From: Saprospiraceae bacterium
GTDB lineage: Bacteria; Bacteroidota; Bacteroidia; Chitinophagales; Saprospiraceae
Assembly (NCBI GenBank): GCA_041392805.1
Contig: JAWKLJ010000001.1
Coordinates: forward strand, 1,302,001 to 1,366,000
Length of the DNA stretch: 64,000 nucleotides
Direction of reading: 5' to 3'
Shown here: positions 9,441-16,739 of the stretch, one piece after another
Layout of the letters: every line of letters starts with the position of its first letter
How positions within the stretch are numbered: position 1 is the first letter of the stretch
The notes under the pieces: model-generated
What the model was told of the DNA's origin: nothing
The model's input: only the letters and a program-made list of their open reading frames with translations
The model's database searches: none
Made by a program: the position numbers and the translations under genes

Positions 9441-9927
9441 AAAAACCAAATGAAAACAATCTACATATGAATGCTCTTAATCGAGAATGATTTCTAAATA
9501 GAATAATTTAACAGGAAGTACGCCGGAAAGTTTCGGAACAAGAAAAGTTTAACTTTTTGTATAGATTTTCATCCGGTTTTTTCCCTTAATTATAAAAGTT
9601 GATATGCAAAAAAACAAAATTATCGCATATTTTAAAAAAAAATCGTTTTTTTTTACCAGCTAAAGATTTAAATAGAGATTGTTAAATCTTAAATGCATTA
9701 GCACATAATGCAATGGCAACCTACCTTTTAAAGTTAATGCTTTTCTTCGTTTATTACAAATTATTAAACGTCAATCGAGTGTTAAAATTTGAATTCTAAA
9801 ATATTTGCTGCCAAAACACCTCGCAAATAGCTGTTTATCAGAATCTTACAAAAAGACAACTAAAACTGAAGTATTTTAAACTTTTTGTTTAATTTTACAG
9901 TTCAAACCAACAATAACTGTAATCCAT
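9441..9927. other. AT-rich intergenic region upstream of radA
   Basis: About 490 nt contain no credible coding sequence on either strand. The region holds A/T runs, a possible minus-strand -7 box (9615-9622) and the unmapped radA promoter. If the minus-strand terminators at 9341-9440 are real, this region encodes their RNA. Confidence 0.5.
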
Positions 9928-11304
9928 ATGGCAAAAGCCAAGACCGTTTTCTTTTGTACGAATTGCGGCAATGAAGCACCTAAATGGAATGGTCAATGTT
10001 ATGCCTGTGGTGCCTGGAACACTTACAGGGAAGAAAAAGTGGTTGCAAAAACAACGCAAGAGGAAACCAGAGACTGGCGCCCCGATGGCCAGGGTCGAAA
10101 AAGCCCCGTTCCAATCGCCTTATCAGAAATACAATCAGGAACGACTGATCGATTGGTCACGCCTGATGAGGAACTCAACAGGGTGTTAGGAGGGGGCATC
10201 GTGCCTGGCTCTATTATTTTGATTGGAGGACAACCAGGAATTGGCAAATCCACCCTACTGCTGCAATTGGCCACCCGGATACCCGTCAAAATTTTATACG
10301 TTTCTGGAGAGGAAAGCGAGGAGCAAATCAAGATGCGGGCTGATCGCCTCGGCTTCCTTACAGATCAATGCTATATTCTAACGGAAACCAATACCACCAA
10401 AATACTGCGCCATGCCGAAGAGATGCAACCCCAAATCATTATTGCAGACTCCATTCAGACCCTGGCTTCTCCGCACGTAGAATCCATGCCTGGCAGCGTA
10501 GCTCAGATCCGGGAATGCGCTGGTGAACTGCAACGATTTGCAAAAGAAAGCAATATTGCCGTTTTCCTGATTGGCCACATCAACAAGGAGGGCTCCATCG
10601 CAGGCCCCAAATTGCTCGAACACATCGTTGATACCGTTTTGCAATTTGAAGGTGATCGACACTATACCTACCGCATTCTCAGAACCTTAAAGAACCGTTT
10701 TGGCTCTACAGACGAAATGGGTATTTACGAAATGAATGCACAAGGACTGAGGGAAGTCAGCAATGCCTCTGAACTGTTATTGTCGCAAATCGATGAAGAC
10801 CTCAGCGGTAGCACGGTAGCCGCTACCATGGAAGGCCAACGACCGATGCTGATCGAGACCCAGGCACTGGTTAGCAGCGCTGTCTACGGCAACCCCCAAC
10901 GCTCCGCCACCGGATTTGACCTTCGGCGGCTGAGTATGCTCCTCGCCGTCCTCGAAAAAAGAGGGGGATTTCCCCTGGGGCAAAATGATGTCTTTCTCAA
11001 TATCGCAGGCGGCATCAAAGTGGATGATCCAGCCATTGACCTGGCTATTTTGAGTGCCTTAATTTCCTCTTTGGAAGACATTTCTATTCCATCTAATGTT
11101 TGCTTCGCAGCGGAGGTAGGCTTATCTGGCGAAATTCGCGCCGTTAGCCGGGTAGAACAACGGATACAAGAGGCCGAACGATTAGGCTTTAAAGAAATTT
11201 ATATTTCTAAATATAATACCAAAGGGTTGGATACCGAACGTTATGGCATCAAGGTAACGACTATCGGAAAAATAGAGGAATTGTATCATTTGCTCTTCGA
11301 ATAA
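9928..11304 (+). CDS. radA: DNA repair protein RadA (Sms)
   Basis: At 458 residues this is the normal length of RadA. It has an N-terminal C4 zinc finger (C10-x2-C13 … C24-x2-C27), a RecA-like ATPase with Walker A GGQPGIGKST (Lys107), the RadA-specific KNRFG motif at 255-259 and a C-terminal Lon-protease-like domain (GGIKVDDPAIDLAI). RadA is a DnaB-like helicase that promotes branch migration of recombination intermediates in the cytoplasm. It is the first gene of a four-gene run with spacings of 10, 17 and 18 nt, suggesting an operon, although the downstream genes are not functionally tied to RadA. The ATG at 9928 follows A/T-rich sequence and the zinc finger begins nine codons later, which supports this start. 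Confidence 0.97.
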   Translation: MAKAKTVFFCTNCGNEAPKWNGQCYACGAWNTYREEKVVAKTTQEETRDWRPDGQGRKSPVPIALSEIQSGTTDRLVTPDEELNRVLGGGIVPGSIILIGGQPGIGKSTLLLQLATRIPVKILYVSGEESEEQIKMRADRLGFLTDQCYILTETNTTKILRHAEEMQPQIIIADSIQTLASPHVESMPGSVAQIRECAGELQRFAKESNIAVFLIGHINKEGSIAGPKLLEHIVDTVLQFEGDRHYTYRILRTLKNRFGSTDEMGIYEMNAQGLREVSNASELLLSQIDEDLSGSTVAATMEGQRPMLIETQALVSSAVYGNPQRSATGFDLRRLSMLLAVLEKRGGFPLGQNDVFLNIAGGIKVDDPAIDLAILSALISSLEDISIPSNVCFAAEVGLSGEIRAVSRVEQRIQEAERLGFKEIYISKYNTKGLDTERYGIKVTTIGKIEELYHLLFE

Positions 11305-11314
11305 TCACTTCACT

Positions 11315-11782
11315 ATGTCTGCACAAAAACAAATCCAGGGACTGATCAAAAGACTAGAAAATAGCTATCAGGGGACCCCTTGGTATGGCAATGCGCTGCT
11401 GTCTTCCTTAAGGAAAATCAGCAGTGAGCGCGCTAAAATGCAGGTCAAGCCCGGCACCAAAAGCATCGCTGCCCTTCTTCGCCACATGGTGGCATGGCGC
11501 CAATTTTTGATTGAACACCTCCAAGGGAATAACACCTTTGACATTGAATTGAATAGTGAAATTGATTGGCCGTCTGTAGATGATTTAACGTGGGAAGAAC
11601 TTGTAGAAGAACTGGAAATTTCTCAAACGAATATACTTCATTTACTGTCACAACAGGAGGATAGTTGGCTTAAAGAAATGGTGGGCAACCGTACCTACAA
11701 TCACCGCTTCCTGGTAGAAGGTGTTATTCAGCATGATATTTATCATTTGGGGCAAATCAACCTGCTGAACAATCTGATATAA
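11315..11782 (+). CDS. DinB-like (YfiT/bacillithiol-transferase type fold) protein
   Basis: The 155-residue helical protein has the three-His metal site typical of the DinB superfamily: His57 in LLRHMVAW, and His140 and His144 in QHDIYHLGQINLL near the C-terminus. Superfamily members are metal-dependent thiol transferases or damage-inducible proteins of unknown substrate; the exact reaction cannot be given. The ATG lies 10 nt after the radA stop, so it is probably cotranscribed with radA. Length and motif spacing are normal for the family. Confidence 0.8.
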   Translation: MSAQKQIQGLIKRLENSYQGTPWYGNALLSSLRKISSERAKMQVKPGTKSIAALLRHMVAWRQFLIEHLQGNNTFDIELNSEIDWPSVDDLTWEELVEELEISQTNILHLLSQQEDSWLKEMVGNRTYNHRFLVEGVIQHDIYHLGQINLLNNLI

Positions 11783-11799
11783 TCATTTGTTGATTTCCT

Positions 11800-12231
11800 A
11801 TGGAAAAAAACGTATCACCAGCCCACGCTATCCCTAGAGATAAACCCATCCTCCTATTTGACGGCGTTTGCAATCTATGCAATGGCTTCGTCCAGTTTTT
11901 AATCAAAAGAGATCCCAACGGCCAATTTCGCTTTACGGCGCTCCAATCGGAGGTCGGCCAGCAGTTGCTCAAGGAGGCAGGAATGGCACACAATGAGCTA
12001 AGCACCGTTGTATTGTATAATAATGGACAATTCTACACCCATTCGGACGTTCCCTTGGAAGTAAGCTGGCTTTTAGGTAGCTTTTGGCGTATTTTTTATA
12101 TTTTTAAATGGATTCCAGTCTCTTTCCGAAATGCGATTTATACCTGGATAGCAAGTAACAGGTATCGGTGGTTTGGACAAAAGGCGTCCTGTATGATCCC
12201 TACGCCAGCTTTAAAAAAACGTTTTTTATAA
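11800..12231 (+). CDS. DCC-family thiol-disulfide oxidoreductase-like protein (DUF393)
   Basis: The 143-residue protein carries the hallmark D-x2-C-x2-C motif (D21-G-V-C24-N-L-C27) after a first beta strand (ILLF). FRFTALQSEVGQQLL and the C-terminal RNAIYTWIASNRYRWFG are also typical of DUF393. The family is thioredoxin-fold-like and is presumed to act in thiol redox chemistry; no substrate is known. The start lies 17 nt after the DinB-like gene stop. The hydrophobic WLLGSFWRIFYIFKW segment is part of the family fold, not a clear membrane anchor. Confidence 0.85.
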   Translation: MEKNVSPAHAIPRDKPILLFDGVCNLCNGFVQFLIKRDPNGQFRFTALQSEVGQQLLKEAGMAHNELSTVVLYNNGQFYTHSDVPLEVSWLLGSFWRIFYIFKWIPVSFRNAIYTWIASNRYRWFGQKASCMIPTPALKKRFL

Positions 12232-12249
12232 ATAACAGTACCTATCGTT

Positions 12250-13155
12250 ATGACAACAAGAAGAACCTTCCTTAAACAAAGTAGTCTACTGGCCGGAACG
12301 GCTATGCTTCCCATGCAAAACCTGATGGCTCAAATCTTAGGAATTGATGCTGGCGAGATGAAAACCCTCCGCAATAATGTAGGCATTTACACCGAAAGAG
12401 GGGGAACCATCGGGTGGATGATCGACAAAGAAGGGATCATCGTCATCGATACGCAGTTTCCAGAGCAAGCCACCAATTTTATTGGCCAGGTAAAGGAAAA
12501 AACGGATCGCAAGATCGATCTACTGATCAATACCCACCATCATGGAGATCATTCGGGTGGTAATATTGCCTTTAAAGGCCTGGTCACACAGGTAGTGGCC
12601 CACACCAATTCCAAAATCCACCAGGAAAGAGTCGCAAAAGAAAGAGGCAATGAGGATCAGCAGTTATATCCCGATACCACCTACGATACGGAATGGACCA
12701 AAAAAATTGGTGGCGAGATCGTGAAAATGCACTACTTCGGGGCAGGCCATACCGGTGGCGATTCGCTGATCCACCTGGAAAATGCGAATATTGTACATAT
12801 GGGCGACCTGCTGTTCAATCGCCTGATTCCCAATATTGACGCAGGAGCTGGAGCGTCCATTATAAGCTGGATAAAGCTCTTGAAAAAGGCACAAAAGACC
12901 TTTGATAAAGACACCCTATTCATTTGCGGACATGCTGGCGAAGGCTATGAGGTCACTGGCAATCTGGCCACCTTAAAAGCCAAAGAGATCTACCTCAAAA
13001 CCTTAATGAAATACGTCAAGAAAGAAAAGAAAAAAGGGACTACCCTCGAACAACTCAAGGCAAAACCGGGCCTCATCCCTGGTGCCCCCGATTGGACAGG
13101 CGACCGCTTCAAAAATGTCAACCTCGAAGTGGCTTGGAATGAATTAGGCGCTTAG
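12250..13155 (+). CDS. Tat-exported metallo-beta-lactamase-fold hydrolase
   Basis: The 301-residue protein opens with a twin-arginine signal, TTRRTFLKQSSLLAGTAMLP, so it should cross the inner membrane folded. The zinc-binding motif H96-x-H98-x-D100-H101 (NTHHHGDH) is intact, with later ligands in GAGHTGGDS, HMGDLLFN and CGHAGEG. The fold covers lactonases, glyoxalases and beta-lactamases; the substrate cannot be told from sequence, and it should not be read as a resistance gene. It is the last gene of the radA run. Its stop codon lies inside the first copy of a 42-bp tandem duplication that carries the operon's hairpin. Confidence 0.88.
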   Translation: MTTRRTFLKQSSLLAGTAMLPMQNLMAQILGIDAGEMKTLRNNVGIYTERGGTIGWMIDKEGIIVIDTQFPEQATNFIGQVKEKTDRKIDLLINTHHHGDHSGGNIAFKGLVTQVVAHTNSKIHQERVAKERGNEDQQLYPDTTYDTEWTKKIGGEIVKMHYFGAGHTGGDSLIHLENANIVHMGDLLFNRLIPNIDAGAGASIISWIKLLKKAQKTFDKDTLFICGHAGEGYEVTGNLATLKAKEIYLKTLMKYVKKEKKKGTTLEQLKAKPGLIPGAPDWTGDRFKNVNLEVAWNELGA

Positions 13156-13227
13156 CGTCCCGCAGTTGCAGGTGTTTTTCACCTGTTAGGCGCTTAGCGT
13201 CCCGCAGTTGCAGGTGTTTTTCACCTG
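13144..13227. repeat. Exact 42-bp tandem duplication covering a stop codon
   Basis: Bases 13144-13185 and 13186-13227 are identical. The unit begins inside the last codons of the hydrolase gene (TTA-GGC-GCT-TAG) and contains the 5' arm and loop of a hairpin. Copy 1 keeps only a CAGGTG/CACCTG stem of six pairs; copy 2 has the full 11-pair stem. The lack of any divergence suggests a recent event. Confidence 0.9.
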
Positions 13228-13232
13228 CAACT
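13206..13232. terminator. Bidirectional hairpin between convergent genes
   Basis: AGTTGCAGGTG (13206-13216), loop TTTTT, CACCTGCAACT (13222-13232) form a perfect 11-bp stem. It lies between the end of the plus-strand hydrolase operon (13155) and the end of the minus-strand TPR lipoprotein gene (13237). No long T-run follows on either side, so it may stabilise 3' ends or stop transcription weakly in both directions. Confidence 0.6.
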
Positions 13233-13236
13233 TGCG

Positions 13237-13779
13237 CTATTCCTTAGGCAATTGATCATACAACTTGGTTGCCTCAGCCTGTTTAAACCCACCCTCTTGG
13301 ATAAGGCGCGCTAGCATGATTTTCGCCTCTGAGATTTTGCCCCAATTCAGATAGGCAATAGCACGGTACCAGCGTGCTTCCTCGAAGTATTTCGCTTTTT
13401 TCTCTTTTAATACAGCATCAAAATAGGGAATGGCTTCCTTAGGTTGAGAAGGAGAAAGGGCTAAATGGCTAACACCTAAGTAAAAATTAACGGTTGCATC
13501 GGGTGGACGAGGATTTCCCAGCGCTTGCTTGAAACCTTCAATTGCACCTACAAAATCTCCCTCTCCATATAATTTGCCCGCTCTATTCCAGGTTTCTCGG
13601 TCTTCTTCTCCGTCTTCTCCATTCACAACAGTTGGCGCAGGAAATGGCTCATAATATTGATTGTACAAATCCGCAGGTGATTTTTGGCCAATACTACCAC
13701 ATTGCCAAAGCATTATACTGCCCAATAATAATAGGCAACCATGCATACTTAGTTTACTAAGAGGTGTTTTCATTATCAA
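13237..13779 (-). CDS. TPR-containing lipoprotein
   Basis: The 180-residue protein has a lipoprotein signal ending in IMLWQC (Cys27), then two or three tetratricopeptide-type helical hairpins (NRAGKLYGEGDFVGAIEGF, VNFYLGVSHLALSPSQPKEA, ARWYRAIAYLNWGKISEAK). TPRs mediate protein-protein contacts; the partner is unknown. Two in-frame ATGs, at 13779 and 13773, are possible starts. It is transcribed alone, convergent with the radA operon. Confidence 0.8.
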   Translation of the reverse strand: MIMKTPLSKLSMHGCLLLLGSIMLWQCGSIGQKSPADLYNQYYEPFPAPTVVNGEDGEEDRETWNRAGKLYGEGDFVGAIEGFKQALGNPRPPDATVNFYLGVSHLALSPSQPKEAIPYFDAVLKEKKAKYFEEARWYRAIAYLNWGKISEAKIMLARLIQEGGFKQAEATKLYDQLPKE

Positions 13780-13948
13780 AAATTTTTTAGCTAGAATATA
13801 AAACGGCGCAAAGTTGATACATTATTTCCACAAAAAAGGTTATACAGCAAAAAAAAGGCTTCATAATTGATTAGCTTCCTGAATCTCTATATCTTCGCGG
13901 CTTTCGAAAAAGGAACTTTTTCTAATCTGACAGTATTCATAGACTACT

Positions 13949-14098
13949 GGACTTTTGACATTCGCTGTTTTGAAAGCGGAAGTCGGAAGGTAGAAATGGG
14001 AACTCGGAAAGGCTCAGGGACGCAATTTTCCGACTTCCGACTTCTCACTTCTCACTTCTAGCCAGGAAACGAAGAATTTCCAAAAGCGTCAAAAGTCC
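13949..14098. repeat. 150-bp inverted-repeat segment upstream of asnS
   Basis: GGACTTTTGAC (13949-13959) is matched by its exact reverse complement GTCAAAAGTCC (14088-14098). Inside are a second inverted pair (gcggaagtcggaag … cttccgacttc) and short direct repeats (cttctcacttctcac). No coding sequence is present. It could be a small non-autonomous element or a structured leader of asnS, whose start is only 31 nt downstream. Confidence 0.5.
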
Positions 14099-14129
14099 AA
14101 ATAAACTAAGTACTTATAAAATAGTGAAT

Positions 14130-15563
14130 ATGAGCAAGCGTACAGAAATTGCTCAGCTGATCGCTGAGCCAAAGATTGGCGAGCAAGTTACCGTCATGGG
14201 ATGGGTTAGGGCATTTAGATCTAATCGCTTCATTGCCCTCAACGACGGCACTTGTATGAAAAACATACAGGTCGTGGTTGACTTCGAGAACATGGAAGAA
14301 GGGTTGCTGAAAAAAATCAATTTTCACGCTTGCATCAAAGTCGTTGGCCAATTACTCGAATCTCAGGGTGCAGGACAGTCCGTCGAAATAATTGCAGAAA
14401 GCATTGAAGTGCTGGGTGAATGCAACCCGGAAGAGTACCAATTGCAGCCCAAACGGCAGACCATGGAGTTTTTGCGGGAACGAGCGCACCTACGAATGCG
14501 CACCAATACCTTCAGTGCGGTCTTCCGCATCCGCCATGCAGTGGCCTATGCCATCCATAAATATTTTCACGACCGCGGCTACTATTATTTACATTCTCCT
14601 ATCATTACAGGTAGTGATGCTGAGGGTGCTGGCGAGATGTTTCAGGTGACCACCTTGAACCTCAATAACCCGCCAAAGACGGAGGATGGAAAGATTGATT
14701 TCAAGGAAGACTTTTTTGGCAAAGCCACCAACCTGACCGTTTCAGGCCAATTACAGGCCGAAATAGGTGCACTAGCTTTGGGCAAGGTCTACACCTTTGG
14801 CCCTACCTTTCGGGCAGAAAACTCCAATACTACCCGGCACCTGGCGGAGTTTTGGATGATCGAACCCGAGATTGCCTTTTACGATATCTTTGATGATATG
14901 GATTTGGCAGAGGATTTTGTCAAATACCTCATCAATTACGTTTTGGAAAATTACCCAGACGATCTGGCCTTTTTGGATGAACGCATTCAACAGGAAGAGA
15001 AAAACTTGCCCCAGGAAAAACGACGTCCGATGGGCTTAATAGAGATGTTGCGTTTTGTGGTGGACAACGATTTTGAACGAATTACTTATACGGAAGCTAT
15101 AGATATTATTCGCAATTCCAAACCCTTCAAAAAAGGTCGCTTTGAATTTGAACCTACCTGGGGAGCTGATCTGCAGGCCGAGCACGAGCGTTACCTGGTA
15201 GAGCAAAAGTTCAAAAAGCCCGTTATCGTCCGGGATTATCCAAAGGACATCAAGGCCTTTTATATGCGCATGAATGACGATGGTAAAACCGTCGCGGCTA
15301 TGGATGTCCTCTTCCCTTTTATCGGGGAAGTCATTGGTGGTTCCCAGCGAGAAGAGCGGCTCAGTGTCTTACAAGGGCGAATGGCCGACATGCATATCCC
15401 TGAGGAGGAGCTTTCTTGGTACCTCGATTTGAGAAAATTTGGCGGCGCCCCTCACGCCGGTTTCGGCCTTGGATTTGAACGAATAGTCCTATTCATCACA
15501 GGTATGACCAATATCAGAGACGTGATTCCTTTTCCGCGTACGCCTAAGAATGCGGAGTTTTAA
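14130..15563 (+). CDS. asnS: Asparaginyl-tRNA synthetase
   Basis: This is a class II aminoacyl-tRNA synthetase of about 477 residues that charges tRNA-Asn in the cytoplasm. The N-terminal OB-fold anticodon-binding domain (VTVMGWVRAFRSNRFIALND) is followed by the catalytic core, with motif 2 at FGPTFRAENSNTTRHLAEF and motif 3 at GFGLGFERIVLFITGM, then the typical end NIRDVIPFPRTPKNAEF. The length and the Asn-specific TTRHLAEFWMIEPE argue for AsnRS over AspRS. I prefer the ATG at 14130 (MSKRTEIAQLI) over an in-frame GTG at 14124. It is monocistronic and follows an inverted-repeat segment. Confidence 0.96.
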   Translation: MSKRTEIAQLIAEPKIGEQVTVMGWVRAFRSNRFIALNDGTCMKNIQVVVDFENMEEGLLKKINFHACIKVVGQLLESQGAGQSVEIIAESIEVLGECNPEEYQLQPKRQTMEFLRERAHLRMRTNTFSAVFRIRHAVAYAIHKYFHDRGYYYLHSPIITGSDAEGAGEMFQVTTLNLNNPPKTEDGKIDFKEDFFGKATNLTVSGQLQAEIGALALGKVYTFGPTFRAENSNTTRHLAEFWMIEPEIAFYDIFDDMDLAEDFVKYLINYVLENYPDDLAFLDERIQQEEKNLPQEKRRPMGLIEMLRFVVDNDFERITYTEAIDIIRNSKPFKKGRFEFEPTWGADLQAEHERYLVEQKFKKPVIVRDYPKDIKAFYMRMNDDGKTVAAMDVLFPFIGEVIGGSQREERLSVLQGRMADMHIPEEELSWYLDLRKFGGAPHAGFGLGFERIVLFITGMTNIRDVIPFPRTPKNAEF

Positions 15564-15701
15564 TATCCTTGTGGGGTCAAGTGAAAGGTGAAAAAATGAC
15601 CAAATTTACCCAGGGGTGTGCCCCTAATAAGTTAGAAAAAGGTATTTTGGGTCAGCGCTAGAAAACTTATAAGCGTATTGGTTAGCTTGGAAGTGGGTTT
15701 C

Positions 15702-15800
15702 GTTCAACTGAAATCGAAGATTCGATGCAGATGTCTGCACAAAGTCGTGAGGACGTCAAGCTGCTTTGGTAAAGGGCGCAGACATTCCTTTGCGTTGAGC
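15702..15800 (+). other. attC-like site (upstream boundary of a possible gene cassette)
   Basis: GTTCAAC (15702-15708) fits the inverse core RYYYAAC, and GTTGAGC (15794-15800) fits the core GTTRRRY. Between them ATGTCTGC (15731-15738) pairs with GCAGACAT (15778-15785). The 99-bp length is within the attC range, but the spacers are unequal (22 and 8 nt), so on its own this is a weak match. Its value is its position just upstream of the DUF4258/DUF2283 pair. Confidence 0.3.
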
Positions 15801-15853
15801 CTCATACCCCAAAAACGAAGATTCAATTGGAATCAATATCCAAACAAAAATCA

Positions 15854-16129
15854 ATGATAGAATTTAGAATATCCAAACATGCAAAGGAGCAAATGGAGGA
15901 AAGGGAAATAACAGAAGATATGGTTAAGGATATTATAAAAAACCCCGATCAGGAGTTTCCTCAAGGGGATGAAAAACATATCTACCAATCTATAAAGGAA
16001 TTTAAAACAGATAAAAAAAGTTACCTTGTAAGGGTGTTTGTTAATATTGTTAAAATTCCGTGGCTGGTGATTACAGTTTACAAAACAAGTAGGATAAAAA
16101 AATATTGGAAAAATGAAGATAAAATATGA
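15854..16129 (+). CDS. DUF4258 protein, likely toxin-like partner
   Basis: The 91-residue protein (MIEFRISKHAKEQMEEREIT…) has the DUF4258 pattern: an N-terminal ISKHAKEQMEEREI helix and a C-terminal IPWLVITVYKTSRIKKYW strand. I choose the ATG at 15854 over an in-frame TTG at 15827. The gene overlaps the following DUF2283 gene by 17 nt. DUF4258 is related to the RelE/BrnT-like small-toxin superfamily, and DUF4258-DUF2283 pairs are widespread and behave like toxin-antitoxin modules in arrangement, but activity has to be inferred. The base composition is visibly more A/T-rich than asnS upstream, in keeping with acquired DNA. Confidence 0.8.
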   Translation: MIEFRISKHAKEQMEEREITEDMVKDIIKNPDQEFPQGDEKHIYQSIKEFKTDKKSYLVRVFVNIVKIPWLVITVYKTSRIKKYWKNEDKI

Positions 16130-16313
16130 TAAAGAAGTAGATGTGTTAGTCATAAGATTATCAGATGAAAAAATTGAGGAAAGCGACGAACTTAGGGAGG
16201 GCATCATATTGGATTTTGATAAAAGTGGAAACGTGGTAAAAATCGAAATTTTGGACGCTTCTAAAAAGGGCAATGCTTTAACCAAAATTGAATATGAATT
16301 AGTGACTGCATAG
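16113..16313 (+). CDS. DUF2283 protein, likely antitoxin-like partner
   Basis: The 66-residue protein MKIKYDKEVDVLVIRLSDEK… has the classical DUF2283 layout: Y-D-x-E-x-D-x-L-x-I, then EGIILDFDKSGNVVKIEILD and a short C-terminal helix. Its start lies inside the end of the DUF4258 gene, so the two are translationally coupled. The stop is only 9 nt before an attC-like palindrome. The pairing and order suggest a toxin-antitoxin-like module; which partner neutralises which is not shown by sequence. Confidence 0.85.
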   Translation: MKIKYDKEVDVLVIRLSDEKIEESDELREGIILDFDKSGNVVKIEILDASKKGNALTKIEYELVTA

Positions 16314-16322
16314 TAAAAAGAA

Positions 16323-16385
16323 GCTCAACATCCGCTAGCCGCCCAGCCTCCTATCGTCGGACGATCAGCTAGCGTAACGTTGAAC
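16323..16385 (+). other. attC-like recombination site downstream of the DUF4258/DUF2283 pair
   Basis: GCTCAAC (16323-16329) matches RYYYAAC and GTTGAAC (16379-16385) matches GTTRRRY. The two are complementary at six of seven positions. Inside them CGCTAGC (16333-16339) pairs perfectly with GCTAGCG (16368-16374) after short spacers of 3 and 4 nt, and the loop holds ATCGTC-g-GACGAT. The 63-bp size, symmetry and location right after a stop codon are those of an integron attC. No integrase gene is in the window. A chance palindrome or REP-like repeat is the alternative. Confidence 0.45.
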
Positions 16386-16485
16386 AAACCTCTTTCTGTT
16401 TTAACGAATAAAGTTCTGTTTTACAGTGTTTTACGTTTTTTTTCACGTGAATTTACGACTGCTATTTCACTATAAAATAGCAGCT

Positions 16486-16659
16486 ATGAAAAACATTAAA
16501 GGTTACGAAAAAGACCTGCGAGATTGGCTGACTTTGCGCAATGGATCGAAGTGGGGTCAAACAAGGCAGGGCAATAAGGAACTAGTGCTGCCAGTACTAC
16601 TGTCCATTTCTGGACATCCGCTGTTCATCTTCGAACACTTCTTTTCCTGTTTAGCTTAA
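16486..16659 (+). CDS. Doubtful small ORF
   Basis: A 57-codon frame starts at ATG 16486 (MKNIKGYEKDLRDWLTLRNG…), just after a TGCTATTT/AAATAGCA hairpin. The first 30 residues look protein-like (helical, charged), but I recognise no family and there is no supporting neighbour. It may be a real small protein, a decayed fragment or chance. It fills part of the 354-nt stretch between the attC-like site and the permease gene, which otherwise holds no visible signal. Confidence 0.25.
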   Translation: MKNIKGYEKDLRDWLTLRNGSKWGQTRQGNKELVLPVLLSISGHPLFIFEHFFSCLA

Positions 16660-16739
16660 GAAACGCCCTAAAAATGGGCCTTTCAGTCCTATGCTTAAAT
16701 TGGCATAACTTTAGCATAAGTTTCCCAAAATCAATAGCT

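Noticed and set aside
12250..13155. Beta-lactamase resistance gene
   Set aside because: Only the fold and zinc motif are shared. The Tat signal and housekeeping context fit a general metallo-hydrolase, and subclass-specific residues cannot be confirmed.
13949..14098. T-box riboswitch in front of asnS
   Set aside because: T-boxes are a Firmicutes/Actinobacteria feature. The T-box core sequence and a specifier loop are not visible; the segment is better described as an inverted repeat.
15851..16285. Minus-strand frame of 144 codons opposite the DUF4258/DUF2283 pair
   Set aside because: Low-complexity Phe/Ser/Asn composition and no motif; the plus-strand genes are recognisable families.
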